Assembly: GCA_037974665.1 (NCBI GenBank)
Contig: CM075782.1
Span: 41,220,851 to 41,284,850, forward strand
DNA: 64,000 bases
Source of the DNA: Ehretia macrophylla
Taxonomy: Eukaryota; Streptophyta; Magnoliopsida; Boraginales; Ehretiaceae
Direction: 5' to 3'
Shown here: positions 1-10,351 of the stretch, in pieces
How the letters are laid out: each line of letters starts with the position of its first letter
Numbering within the stretch: position 1 is the first letter of the stretch
Made by a program: the position numbers and the translations under genes
Notes under the pieces: generated by a model
Database searches by the model: none
Told to the model about the DNA's origin: nothing
Seen by the model: only the letters and a program-made list of their open reading frames with translations

Positions 1-340
1 ACCACGGTATCTTGGGCAAGACAGCTTCGCTTCGTGTAAAGGCTGGGGCCGCAAACTGAGGGCGTGGGGCCTGTGACTAGGTCTCCGTCGCTCCGATGCC
101 CATAACTTTTGATCCGTAAAGAATTATGTAGCGCACAGTATACCATTCGAAAGCTCTCCAAGAGCTCTACGACGGGGGCAGAAAACCTGCTCAGTGGTGT
201 CTATTTTTGAAGCCCAAAATCGAACGCTTTCATCAGTTTTGGTCCACTTTTCTTCTTCTTGCGTTGGTTCTTCGTCCTTGATCGTTCGTCGGGAGTCGCG
301 AAAAAGACGACAAATAAGGGCATTTCGCACTCAACATGAC

Positions 341-459
341 GAGTGCGATAGTACCAATAGTAATACACCGAATCCCATCAGTTTTCTGAAGTTATGCATG
401 CTTGGGAGAGATTAGTACTAGAATGGGTGACCCTCAGGGAAGTCCTCGTGTTGCACCCC
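341..459 (+). rRNA. 5S rRNA-like copy 1
   Basis: Full length but degraded. It starts GAGTGCGATAGTACC, and its A-box reads GAAGTTATGCATGCTTGGG instead of AAGTTAAGCGTGC. The C-box region GGGTGACC and the 3' end GTTGCACCCCC are kept. Probably not a functional gene. Confidence 0.8.
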
Positions 460-873
460 CCTTTTCGTTTTGCATTTTTCGCCCCGTTCAGGTTTTTCGA
501 GATGCTTTTTGCGACACATTTCTATTACTGAGTCCCATGACATCTTGGGCAAGACAACTTTGTTTCGCGTAGAGGCTGGGCCCACAAACTGAGGGCGTGG
601 GGCCTGTGACCAAGTCTCAGTCGCTCCGGTGCCCATAACTTTTGATCCATAAGGATTTATGCAATGCACAGCATACCATTGGAAAGCTCTTCGAGAGCTC
701 TATGACGAAGGCATCAAGCCTGCTCGATTGCGCCTATTTTTGGAGCCCAAAATCGAATGTTTTCATCAGTTTCAGGCCACTTTTCTTCTTTTTGCGCTGT
801 TTTTTCGTCCCTGATCGTTCGTTGGGAGCTGCGAAAAGGATGACAAATAAGGGCTTTGCACACTCAGCATGAC

Positions 874-992
874 AGGTGCGATCATACCCGCTGTAATGCC
901 CCGGATCCCATTAGATCTCCGAAGTTAAGCGTGGTTGGGAGAGAGTAGTACTAGGATGGGTGACCCCCAGGGAAGTCCTCGTGTTGCATCCC
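874..992 (+). rRNA. 5S rRNA-like copy 2
   Basis: Full length. It starts AGGTGCGATCATACCC. The A-box carries GCGTGGTTGGG, a C to G change, and the gene ends GTTGCATCCC. Confidence 0.85.
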
Positions 993-1404
993 CATTTTCG
1001 TTTTGAATTTTTTGCCCCGTTCAGGCTTGCCAAGATGCTTTATTCGTCACATTTTTATTACCGAGTCTCACAACATCTTGGGCAAGACAACTTCACTTCA
1101 CATAGAGGCTAGGCCCGCAAACTAAGGGCTTGGGGCTTGTGACCATATTTCTGTCGGTCTTGTGCCCATAACTTTTGATCCGCAAGGAGTTATACAGCGC
1201 ACAACATAGTGTTTGAAAGCTCTCCGAGAGCTCTACGATGAAGGCAGCAAGACTACTCGGCTGCGCCTTTTTTTGGAGCACAAAATCTAACGTTTTCATC
1301 AGTTTTGGGCCATTTCTCTTCTTTTTGCGCTGTTTCTTCGTCTCTGATCGTTCGTCGGGAAACGCAAAAAAGATGAAAAATAAGGGCTTTGCACTCAACA
1401 TGAT

Positions 1405-1523
1405 GGGTGCGATCATACCAGCAGTTATGCACTAGATCCCATCAGGTCTCTGAAGTTAAGCATGCTTGGAAGAGAGTAGTACTAGGATGGGTGACCCACA
1501 GGGAAGTCCTCGTGTTGCACCCC
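1405..1523 (+). rRNA. 5S rRNA-like copy 3
   Basis: Full length. GCGTGC is changed to GCATGC in the A-box, and CACTAGATCC replaces CACCGGATCC. Confidence 0.85.
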
Positions 1524-1935
1524 TTATTCGTTTTGAATTTTTTGCCCCTTTCAGGCTTGCCAAGATATTTCATCCATTACATTTTTTTTCTGGAGTCCCA
1601 CGGCATCTTGGGCAAGACAACTTCGATTCGCGTAGAGGCTGGGCTCGCAAACCGAGGGCGTGGGGCTTGTGACCAAGTCTCCGCTGCTCCGGTACCCATA
1701 ACTTTTGATCCGTAAAGAGTAATGCGGCGCATAACATACTGTTGGATAGCTCTCCTAGAGCTCTACGACAGGGGCAACAAACATTCTCGGTTGCGCCAAT
1801 TTTTGGGGCCTAAATTTGAACATTTTCATCAGTTTTGGGCCACTTTATTCTCTTTGTGTTGTTTCTTCATCCTTGATCGTTCGTCGGGAACCGCGAAAAG
1901 GATGACAAATAAGGGCTTTACACACTCAACATGAC

Positions 1936-2054
1936 GGGTACGGTCATACTAGCCGTAATGCACCAGATCCCATCAGATTTCCGAAGTTAAGCGTGCTTGG
2001 GAGAGAATAGTACTAGGATAGGTGACCCCTAAGGAAGTCCTCATGTTGCACCCC
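1936..2054 (+). rRNA. 5S rRNA-like copy 4
   Basis: Full length. The A-box is intact (AAGTTAAGCGTGCTTGGG). The C-box has GATAGGTGACC. Confidence 0.85.
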
Positions 2055-2469
2055 CCTTTTCGTTTCGAATTTTTTGCCCCGCTCAGGTTGGCCAAGATGT
2101 TTTATCCTTTACATTTCTATTACCGAGTCCCACGGCATCTTGGGCAAGACAACTTCACTTCACGTAGAGGCTGGGCCTACAAATTGAGGGTGTAGGGCTT
2201 GTGACCACGTCTCTGTCGTTTCGGCGATCATAACGTTTCATCTGTATGGACTTATGCGGCGCACAATATACCGTTCGAAAGCTCTCCGAGAGCTCTAAGA
2301 CAGGGGTAGCAAGCCTGCTCTGCCGCCCCTGCTTCGGAGCCCAAAATTGAACATTTTTATCAGTTACAGGCCACTTTTCTTTTTTTTTTGCTCTCTTTCT
2401 TCATCCCTGATCATTCGTCGGGAGCCGCGAAAAGGGCGACAAATAAGGGCTTTGTGCACTCAACATGAC

Positions 2470-2588
2470 GGGTGAAATCATACTAGCCGTAATGCACTGG
2501 ATCCCATCAGATCTCCGAAGTTGAGCATGTTTAGGTGAGAGTAGTATTAGGATAGGTGACCCTCAGGGATGTCCATGTGTTGCACCCC
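2470..2588 (+). rRNA. 5S rRNA-like copy 5
   Basis: Full length but altered at several control positions: start GGGTGAAATC, A-box AAGTTGAGCATGTTTAGG, and AGTATTAGGATAGG in the intermediate and C-box region. Confidence 0.82.
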
Positions 2589-3002
2589 CCTTTTCGTTTT
2601 GCATATTTTGCCTACTTTAGGCTTGCTAAGATGCTTTATCCGTCACATTTCTATAATCGAGTCCCACTGCATCTTGGCCAAGACAACTTCACTTCGCGTA
2701 GAGGTTAGGCCCGCAAGCCGAGGGCGTGGTGCTTGTGACCAGGTCTCCATCGCTCCGGTGCCCATAACTTTTGATCCGTAAGGAGTTATACAGTGCACAA
2801 CATACCGTTGAAAATCTCTCCTAGTGCTCCACGACGAAGGCAACAAACCTGCTTGGCTGAACCTATTTTCGTAGCCCAAAATCGAACGTTTTCATCAGTT
2901 TTGGACCATTTTTTTTCTTTTTGCGCTGTTTCTTCGTCCCTGATCATTCGTCGAGAGCCGCGAAAAGGACAACAAATAAAGGATTTGCACACTCAACATG
3001 AC

Positions 3003-3121
3003 GGGTGCGATCATACCAGCAGAAATGCACTAGATCCCATCAAATCTCCGAAGTTGAGCGTGCTTGGGAGAGAGTTGTACTTGGACGGGGGACCCTTAGG
3101 GAAGTCCTTGTGTTGCACCCC
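3003..3121 (+). rRNA. 5S rRNA-like copy 6
   Basis: Full length. The A-box carries AAGTTGAGCGTGC. The C-box is strongly changed to GGACGGGGGACC. Confidence 0.83.
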
Positions 3122-3535
3122 ACTTTTCGTTTTGCATATTTTGCCTCCTTCAGGCTTGTCAAGATGCTTTATCTGTCATATTTCTATTATCGGGTCCCAT
3201 GGCATCTTGGACAAGACAACTTCATTTTGCGTAGAGGTAGGGCCTGCAAACCGAGGGCGTGGGGCCTGTGACCAGGTCTCTGTCATTCCGTTGCCAATAA
3301 CTTTTGATCTGTAAGGAGTTATGCAGTGCACAGCATACTGTTAGAAAGCTCTCCGAAAGGTCTATGTCAGGGGTAGCACACCTGCTTGGCTGCGCCTATT
3401 TTCAAAGCCCAAAATTGAACATTTTCATTAGTTCTGAGCCACTTTTCTTCTTTTTGCGCTGTTTCTTTGCCCCTTATCATTTGTCAGGAGTCGCGAAAAG
3501 GACGAAAAATACGGGCTTTGTGCACTCAACATGTC

Positions 3536-3640
3536 GGGTGCGATCATACCAGCAGTAATGCATCGGATCCCATCAGATCTCTGAAGTTAAGCATGCTTTG
3601 GAGAGAGTTGTACTAGGATGGGTGACCCTCAGAGAGTTGC
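3536..3640 (+). pseudogene. 5S rRNA pseudogene copy 7, 3' end deleted
   Basis: The sequence is 5S-like up to GGTGACCCTCAGAGAG and then jumps into the spacer text GCATTTTTTGCCCC. About 25 bp are missing: the last part of the gene with its GTTGCACCCC end and the first T-run. This unit is about 510 bp instead of 533. It lacks both the mature 3' end and the usual pol III stop. Confidence 0.85.
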
Positions 3641-4045
3641 TTTGCATTTTTTGCCCCGTTCAGGCTTGCCAAGATGCTTTTTCCATCACATTTCTATTAC
3701 CGAGTCCCACGGCATCTTGAGCAAGACAGCTTTGCTTCGCGTAGAGGCTGGGCCTGCCAACTGAGGTCGTAGGGCTTGTGACCAGGTGTCCGTCACTCTA
3801 ATGCCCATAACTTTTGATCGGCAAGGAGTTTTACAGCGCACAATATACCGTTGGAAAGCTCTACGAGAGCTCTACGACGTGGGCAGCAAGCCTGCTCGGT
3901 TGTGTCTATTTTCGGAGCCCAAAATTGAACATTTTCATCAGTTTTGGTCTACTCTTCTTCTTCTTGCGTTGTTTCTTTGTCCTTGATCGTTCGTCGGGAG
4001 CCGCGTAAAAGACGACAAAAAAGGGCTTTTCGCACTCAACAAGAT

Positions 4046-4164
4046 GGGTGCAATCATACCAACAGTAATACACCGAATCCCATCAGATCTTCGAAGTTAA
4101 GCATGCTTGGGAGAGAGTAGTACTAGGATGGATGACCCTCAGGGAATTCCTCGTGTTGCACCCC
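4046..4164 (+). rRNA. 5S rRNA-like copy 8
   Basis: Full length. It has GCAATC near the start and GCATGC in the A-box. It is the last copy before the retrotransposon. Its spacer is cut at 4280. Confidence 0.85.
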
Positions 4165-5692
4165 CTTTTTTGTTTTGAATTTTTTGCCCCATTCAGGTTT
4201 GCCAAGATGCTTTATCAGCCACATTTCTATTACAGAGTCCCACGGCATCTTGAGCAAGACAACTTCGCTTCATGTAGTGGCTGTACTTGAGATATATGTG
4301 TGTTCATGAGCTTTTATAAACATGCATGACAAGATTTTGGGCTATAATGTGATGATAGATGACATCGTGCATGTGACAACTTTCTGTCTTGTTGGTGCGA
4401 GGTGATCTTTACTAGGTAAATTATGATGAAAATGCATGAAAATTGGTAGGTAACTATTTTTTCCAATTCTGAAAATTTGTCGCAGAAATAGGAAAAAGCT
4501 AATTTTCAATCTAAGGTCCTCAAAATGGCAAATTATTAAAATGTGTCCAAATCTGGAAAGTCTGGAAAAATGAAACAGGTTTTGGCAGATTCACTGACCT
4601 TGTAGAACGAACCAGTTTTGACTTAGTAAATGACATCCAAAATGCATGAGATATGTTTTGCGGCTAGAGTTTTCAGTTTTGGACGTTTTTGTCAGAAATG
4701 GACTAAGGCTAAATCTGACCCTAAGGCCCTCAAAAACTACAAGTATTGAAATGTGTGCAAATCTGGACAATTTTGTGCAGTCTCACTGTTTTGGCTATAT
4801 CTATTGAACCCAAACTCCAAATGATGCGAGGTTTGTTTCTAAATTTAGATCACTTCCTAAAATTTAATTTGACATCTTATTCACTGGAATTGGATATTGT
4901 TTGCTTATTTTAATGATTGTGAGAATACAGTCCATTGCAGTGAGGGTTTCACTTAGTGATATGCTTAGAAAAATTATTGTTGCTTCTCTCATTGTATTAA
5001 ATGCTTGGGATTGTGGCATTGAGATGTTGTGTGGACTGTTTTGAATACTTGAGGGTGTATGAACTAATCAATGTGTGGCTTGAGTTTGATTTCGAGATGA
5101 CTTGGGGCTTAATCGCACGGGTAAACACGAATTGGAACGCTAGGAACTAGGTGAATTTGCTATGTTTTGATCATTCGGATGTTGTGTTGGATTATGTGTT
5201 TAGTAGGCTGCCCGTAGTTGCCCTTGTAGCCCTAAATATGATTTCGATGATTTCATGTTGATAAGTAGGCTTTTGTTGCACCCAATCCCACGTAGATGCC
5301 GTTGCATGATGAATAATCTTATTATTTGATTACGTGAACTTTGAAATGAGTTATATGACTTGATTTACGTGCGTTACATGGCTGCCCGTTTAATGTTCAT
5401 ATAACTCCATGTATCTTTCAAGTGAAATTACTTGTCTTATCGTGCCTTGCTTGTTTACTTGTCAATGTGCAATCTTATGATTGTTCGGATGCAACCTACT
5501 TTGTTGACCTCCAAATGTGATATATTAAATGTCATAAATGTGCATTGCATACAATGTTGCAACCTCTCATTTTGGCGTGGCAGCGTTCACGTACACCGGG
5601 TGGCATCGGGCTTGCCGGTGCAACCGTGACTACCATTGTCCAATTCCCTCTCTCGCTTGGGGGCTAGACTTCCACGGAGAGTTGGGTTGTAG

Positions 5693-5929
5693 TGTGATAC
5701 ACCCAGGCAAGGCGAATACCCTGGCCTTAACGGTCCAGCGGCAGAGGCACACCCGCAATGCACACTATGCACAAATTGTCCTCTTTGGTACCCCACTGGG
5801 CCCTCAAGGTTTTGTTTCTCCCACAGTCTCCCATGAGAAAAGCGCTATGCACGAATACACGAGTTGCCTCTATATATTCAGGAGTACCACTTCCTAGACT
5901 TCCGATGTGGGATAGTTTACACATATCCA
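5693..5929 (-). repeat. LTR of TRIM-1 (left copy)
   Basis: 237 bp, begins TGTGATACACCC and ends ACATATCCA on the + strand. Almost identical to 5999-6235. Confidence 0.82.
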
Positions 5930-5998
5930 CCCCCCCTTGGAGGACCCCGCGCCCTCGCGGGTCAACGGGTCAACGGAAGACAGGCTCTGATACTACTT

Positions 5999-6235
5999 TG
6001 TGATACACCCAGGCAAGGCGAATACCCTGGCCTTAACGGTCCAGCGGCAGAGGCACACCCGCGATGCACACTATGCACAAATTGTCCTCTTTGGTACCCC
6101 ACTGGGCCCTCAAGGTTTTGTTTCTCCCATAGTCTCCCATGAGAAAAGCGCTATGCACGAATACACGAGTTGCCTCTATATATTCAGGAGTACCACTTCC
6201 TAGACTTCCGATGTGGGATAGTTTACACATATCCA
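5999..6235 (-). repeat. LTR of TRIM-1 (right copy)
   Basis: 237 bp. It differs from the left copy by one A/G and one C/T change. Its right edge abuts a remnant of the TRIM-2 5' LTR instead of a matching target duplication. Confidence 0.82.
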
Positions 6236-6648
6236 ACTCGATGCACGCTCATACCATTAAGGGCGAGGTGTATCCTGCAGGCGCGGGTGCGTTGGTGTGG
6301 TGCGTTACAAAGGTGGTATCAGAGCGGACGTGTCCTTTGTGCCGTTAGCCCGCGAGGGCGCGGGCCTCCTTAAGGGGGGGTGGATGTGAGGAATCGCATC
6401 CCACATGGGGCGCGGACGGGCTGGGACTGCTTGATATAAGTGGGTAAATGCTCCTTATATCGTGACAAGGCCTTTTCACGTGCAGTGTGTGCGTGGGAAG
6501 CAAAGCCGTGAGGGGTATGGGCCCCAAAGTGGACAATATTGTCATAGTGCATTGTCTATGCCCGTACGATGTGGCCTCGGTGCACGCTCGTACCGTTAAG
6601 GGCGAGGTGTATCCTGCAGGCGCGGGTGCGTTGGTGTGGGGCGTTACA
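6236..6648 (+). mobile_element. TRIM-2, plus-strand TRIM with 5' LTR remnant
   Basis: A 74-bp remnant of the 5' LTR (6236-6309, ending GTGCGTTACA) is followed by primer site TGGTATCAGAGCG (6314), a short interior with CTCCTTAAGGGGGGGTGGA just before 6385, and a complete 264-bp 3' LTR (6385-6648) that starts TGTGAGGAATCG and ends GGGGCGTTACA. The remnant matches the end of the 3' LTR. CGTAG after 6648 pairs with TGTAG at 5688-5692, a near-perfect target duplication for the whole nest. The first 190 bp or so of its 5' LTR is replaced by TRIM-1. Confidence 0.8.
6385..6648 (+). repeat. 3' LTR of TRIM-2
   Basis: 264 bp from TGTGAGGAATCG to GCGTTACA. The last 74 bp are repeated at 6236-6309. Confidence 0.8.
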
Positions 6649-7683
6649 CGTAGGATTTCGGGGTACATCCAGAGTTCACCCATTTGGCGTGATGAGGGGA
6701 TGATTTGAAGTTGGCCGCAACAACTGATACTGGAAATGAACTGAGAGCAAAAGCTCATCGTATCCTTTTCACTATGTGTATAAGTACTCTCACTTGGTTC
6801 CTAGAGGACCTCGGGGAGGAAAGACGGGTAATTGTGTTCTTTTACTTTTATATTATTTTTGTGTACTTATTTATGACATATTCATGCTTGTAAAAAGGGT
6901 TTTCATAAGTTGAACTGGAAAATAAGTTTCAAACCTATTTCTCGTTCCCTCTTGCTAAGTTCATAAGAACTCACCCTCTTTTATCATCTCAGGTGAAGAA
7001 GACCAAGAACAGGTACCCGAGGACGCTGTGTCTAATGATGATTCCTTGGAATGATTGCCTGTCTTACGTGCTTTGCTTGATTATGGCCATTTGTGAACAC
7101 TATGCTGCTTGAAGACTATTTCTTTTCATGTTGCCTGATATTTGTAATGTAAAAGACCCCCATTGTAATTTGGGGTCTAATTTTGGCTTGTACTGATAAT
7201 GACTACACAGACACTACTATGGTCGTTCTGCTATCGTTACTAGTTAGTATCTATCATAGGATTATGAAGTATCAGATAGACTAAGTAAAATGAACCTATC
7301 AAATCTTAAGCAGGTACTCATTGTTAAGCTAAGTTCAACAGGTACCTTTGTAACGAGGATTAACAAACAAACCAGACATAGTATCATGCTAGGTTCTTAA
7401 TCAAACGAGACATCAAAATAACTAGTAGGCGTTTCAATTGATGGTAAATAGTAATCTTTGTTAGAAGTGAAATTTGAGGCGTTTAAAGAATTAGGTCAAA
7501 CTAAAGAGCCCAATTACAACCGTTATGCTGCCGATTTTTCGGAAATATTGTGGAGTCTAGGCTAAACGTTAAGTGTTCAACTTTCATGAATGATTGAGTG
7601 CGAGACATGACTTGAATGTTTAGATCACACCCCTAGTCTAACCTTTATAGGCCGAGTTGGGGCGTGACACCCCTATAATGAAA

Positions 7684-7696
7684 TGGTATCAGAGCT
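7684..7696 (+). promoter_or_regulatory. Primer-binding site (initiator tRNA-Met type)
   Basis: TGGTATCAGAGCT lies 14 bases after the 5' LTR end (GTGACA, 7669). TGGTATCAGAGC is the usual plant primer site complementary to the 3' end of initiator tRNA-Met. It sets the LTR boundary and the + orientation. Confidence 0.92.
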
Positions 7697-7939
7697 TAGA
7701 TTGCTTAAGCCAGGTTTAACTCTCGGACCATAGGTAGAGCCCTAAGATAATTAGGATGACTTGTCTGTATGTTATTGTGTGATAATGTTAATTGTGCCTT
7801 CTATGTTCTATGTGCTTAAGTGATTGACATGCCTTAATTGTTTCTAGAATTGTTTCTCTATATTATGTTGCATATCTTATGCATTAAATTCTTGTTTGTC
7901 GTATTTCAATAAATTGTGCATCGTAATCTGTGCCTATAG
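7697..7939 (+). other. Untranslated leader of the gypsy element
   Basis: A 243-bp AT-rich leader between primer site and gag start. The first part (TTTAACTCTCGGACCATAGG and on) is clearly related to the start of the LARD interior after 40487, which ties the two elements together. Confidence 0.75.
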
Positions 7940-8854
7940 ATGGCAGGCCCTAGTACCCGCACTATTAATAGGAGCGGTGAACCCCAAGAGACCGGAGATG
8001 CTTATCAAACTAATCCCGACGTAGCTATGTTTAACATGATGGCGAATGCCATGGATCGCGTGTCACAAGTGATGGAGCATCAAGATGCACGTGAAGCCAA
8101 CAACAACAACAACATGAATGATGGTAACCATGGGAGACATAGCAGAATGAGGGAGTTCCTTGACTTTCGATCGTCCAAATTCTACGGTGAAGCTGATGAT
8201 GAGAAAGCAGAGGCTTGGCTGTCTGAGATCAAGAGGATTTTCAAGCCACTTGATTATACTGATGAAGAAAATGTGGAGTTTGCTGTATTTCTGTTGCACA
8301 GGGATGCTGAGCATTGGTGGCACACTATGGAGGCACTGTGGGATACTGATCATACCCCTCGCTTGTGGGGTAATTTCGTTAAGGCATTTAAGGAGAAATA
8401 TGTACTTGCAGTTTCCAAGCAGAGGTGGATTGAGGAATTCATGCACTTGAACTAGGGTAACATGACAGTGGCCCAGTACGAGGTTCATTTTGACCGACTA
8501 TCCAGCTATGCTCAATACATGGTCAGTACTCCGGAGGCGAAGATGTGGAAATTTACGACTGGATTGAGGCCAAAGATTCAGGACCAGTTGGCTTCGCATG
8601 ACTTCGATACCTATTCTGCTCTCTTTGCTGCTGCTTCCCGAGTTGAGAAAAGAAAACTTGATAGAGCCGGTTCGAGTCAGCCGAACAAGAAACCATACCA
8701 GCCTTCAGGTCAATAGAGGAAATTCTAGAGCCAGAGTCGTAGTAAGGGCCAGAGCCAGAATAGACCAGTTAATAACCGTGGCCCATCTAAAGCGCCATCA
8801 GCCTCTTCCACCCTTAGATCCATAGGTAGTTCACCTGCTACTCAGTCTATCGAC
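7940..8854 (+). pseudogene. gag (capsid-like) part of gag-pol
   Basis: This begins MAGPSTRTINRSG. An Asn-rich stretch encoded by AAC repeats lies near 8099. The retrotransposon gag domain follows, with FYGEADDEKAEAWL, HWWHTME and FVKAFKEKYV, a pattern typical of plant Ty3/gypsy gag. The stop at 8453 cuts the domain just before the segment that starts MTVAQYEVHFDRLS. Two further stops at 8714 and 8726 lie in the hydrophilic linker before the zinc knuckles. The gag protein would form the virus-like particle. As it stands only a 171-residue fragment could be made from the first ATG. Confidence 0.9.
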
Positions 8855-8956
8855 TGTTCTTACTGTGACACGAAGGGGCATACCGAGGCCCAGTGCTGGA
8901 AGAAGTCAAGACGATGTGTGCGGTGTGGCAGTGATCAGCATCAGATCAAGGATTGC
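8855..8956 (+). pseudogene. gag nucleocapsid: two CCHC zinc knuckles
   Basis: CSYCDTKGHTEAQC (8855-8896) and CVRCGSDQHQIKDC (8915-8956) both fit C-X2-C-X4-H-X4-C, the RNA-binding nucleocapsid motif. All metal ligands are present, although the reading frame is already broken upstream. Confidence 0.92.
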
Positions 8957-9019
8957 CCTAAATGGCAAGCAGGACAAAATCAGGTTAAACCAGCTGGTAG
9001 AGGCAAGACTCCAGTTCCT

Positions 9020-9529
9020 AGAGTTCAGGCTCGAGCTTATGCTATTGAGTGCGAGGAGCTTCCAGAGGAGACCGCTACTGTTGAAGGTACATTCTTCATA
9101 CTGAATCAACCTGTTAGGGTGCTAATTGATCCGGGTGCTACTCATTCATTTATTACTCCCTTATGTGTGAAACGTGTGAAACTACGAGTTGTATGTTTGC
9201 CTTACGAAGTAGAAGTTGGTACTCCGATGGGTTCTAAACTTGTTACTAGCTCAGCTTGTAAAGCATGTAAAATCCAAATTAAGGATAGGGAATTCTCGGC
9301 CAATCTTATTGTATTACCTTTTCGAGACTATGAAGTCATCTTAGGGATGGACTGGTTGGCAAAGCATCATGCCCAACTAGATTGCCGAACGAAGATTGTA
9401 ACGCTCCAGGTACTTGGTCAACCAATACTGGAGGTAATGGGTCGAAGAGATTTCACCGGGAGTTCCATCATTTCATCTACGACAGCAGTGAAGACCCTGA
9501 GAAAAGGGTGTAGTGGATACTTAGCTTAA
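9020..9529 (+). pseudogene. Retropepsin-like aspartic protease part of pol
   Basis: The active-site region reads VLIDPGATHSFI. The catalytic Asp codon is at 9128, and the usual Ser or Thr of the D-S/T-G triad is Pro (CCG, 9131), which would be expected to harm activity. ILGMDWLAKHHAQLDC follows, the usual end of the plant gypsy protease. TAA at 9527 ends this segment before reverse transcriptase. Confidence 0.87.
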
Positions 9530-10351
9530 CTCGTCAACAAGCCGTCGGACAAAGCTAAGTTGGAGGAGATACCAGTGATCAAAGACTATGCGGATGTGTT
9601 TCCAGAAGAATTGCCCGGTTTACCCCCAAATTGGGAGATCAAGTTCATTATAGAGTTACTGCCTGGCACCCAGCATATATCTAAAGCCCCCTATCGTATG
9701 GCACCAGCCGAGCTACAAGAATTGAAGGACCAATTGCAAGGATTGTTGAAAAAGAGGTTTGTTCAACCAAGTTCTTCTCCGTGGGGTGCACCAGTCCTAT
9801 TTGTAAAGAAGAAAGACGGAACGCTGAGGCTATGCATCTACTACCGAGGATTGAACCAAGTGACCGTCAAGAATAAATACCCACTTCCACTGATCGACGA
9901 GTTGTTTGATCAATTTCAAGGAGCCAAAGTGTATTCGAAACTCAACTTGAGGCAAGGGTACTATCAGTTGCGGATCAAAAAGGAGGATGTGCCTAAAACG
10001 GCTTTCAGGACAAGATATGGGCATTATGAATATGTGGTGATGCCATTTGGACTAACCAATGCCCCTGTAGCTTTTATGGACTTTATGCACAGGGTGTTTC
10101 AACCCTACTTGGACCAATTTGTGGTGATCTTCATTGATGATATTTTGGTGTACTCGAAATCCGAGGTTGAGCATGAACAACATCTGCAATTGGTACTGCA
10201 GAAACTTCGGGAGCATCAATTGTATGCAAAGTTTAGCAAGTACGAGTTTTGTTTACAGCAGATTGCATTTTTGTGGCATATAATATCCCAAGAGGGAATA
10301 GCAGTGGATCCAGCAAATATAGAAGCAGTGATGTCTTGGAAGAAGCCATAA
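9530..10351 (+). pseudogene. Reverse transcriptase part of pol
   Basis: Typical Ty3/gypsy start [11 protein letters not shown], then [40 protein letters not shown] and [13 protein letters not shown]. The paired catalytic Asp codons are at 10136-10141. The first catalytic Asp, normally in a K-I/L-D-L-R context, is Asn here ([14 protein letters not shown] at 9944-9946), a G to A change that would be expected to inactivate polymerisation. A TAA at 10349 separates it from the connection domain. Confidence 0.92.

Larger units (their letters stand above)
1..4280 (+). repeat. 5S rDNA tandem array, segment A (8 loci)
   Basis: Eight 5S loci in the same orientation start at 341, 874, 1405, 1936, 2470, 3003, 3536 and 4046, a period of about 533 bp. 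Each is followed by a T-rich tract and a spacer of about 410 bp. Landmarks in spacer order are GCTTGCCAAGATGCTTTAT, CGGCATCTTGGGCAAGACAA, CCATAACTTTTGATCCGTAA, AAGCTCTCCGAGAGCTCTAC and GACAAATAAGGGCTTTGC, the last just before the next gene. Units differ by many substitutions. The segment opens in a spacer and is cut at 4280 by a truncated LTR. Confidence 0.93.
5693..6235 (-). mobile_element. TRIM-1, minus-strand terminal-repeat retrotransposon in miniature
   Basis: Two 237-bp direct repeats (5693-5929 and 5999-6235) differ at only two positions by my reading. They flank a 69-bp interior. On the minus strand the repeat begins TGGATATGTG and ends GTATCACA. The interior holds the complement of a primer site (GGCTCTGATAC, near 5982) and of a purine tract (CCCCCCCTTGG at the other edge). 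No coding capacity. It is the left part of a nest; see TRIM-2. Confidence 0.82.
4281..7669 (+). repeat. 5' LTR of gypsy element, 5'-truncated
   Basis: Matches 12513-14940 of the 3' LTR. It begins abruptly at CTGTACTTGAGATATATG and ends GGGGCGTGACA. The counterpart of 11388-12512 is absent. After subtracting the TRIM nest with one target duplication (5693-6653), the length equals the 2,428 bp of the matching 3' LTR part, so there is little other net gain or loss. A CTG shared by spacer and LTR at the left edge suggests a deletion joined at a short match. Confidence 0.9.

Noticed and set aside
124..4008. Many ORFs of 60-170 codons across the 5S segments, for example 2793-3314
   Set aside because: They recur once per unit in spacer or gene text in all frames and change length with each substitution. 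They are by-products of the repeat, not proteins.
5538..6373. Cluster of overlapping ORFs on both strands
   Set aside because: They are the duplicated LTRs of TRIM-1 and TRIM-2 read in several frames.
7684..7696. tRNA gene fragment
   Set aside because: Only a 12-13 base match to the tRNA-Met 3' end, at the position and in the orientation of an LTR primer-binding site.
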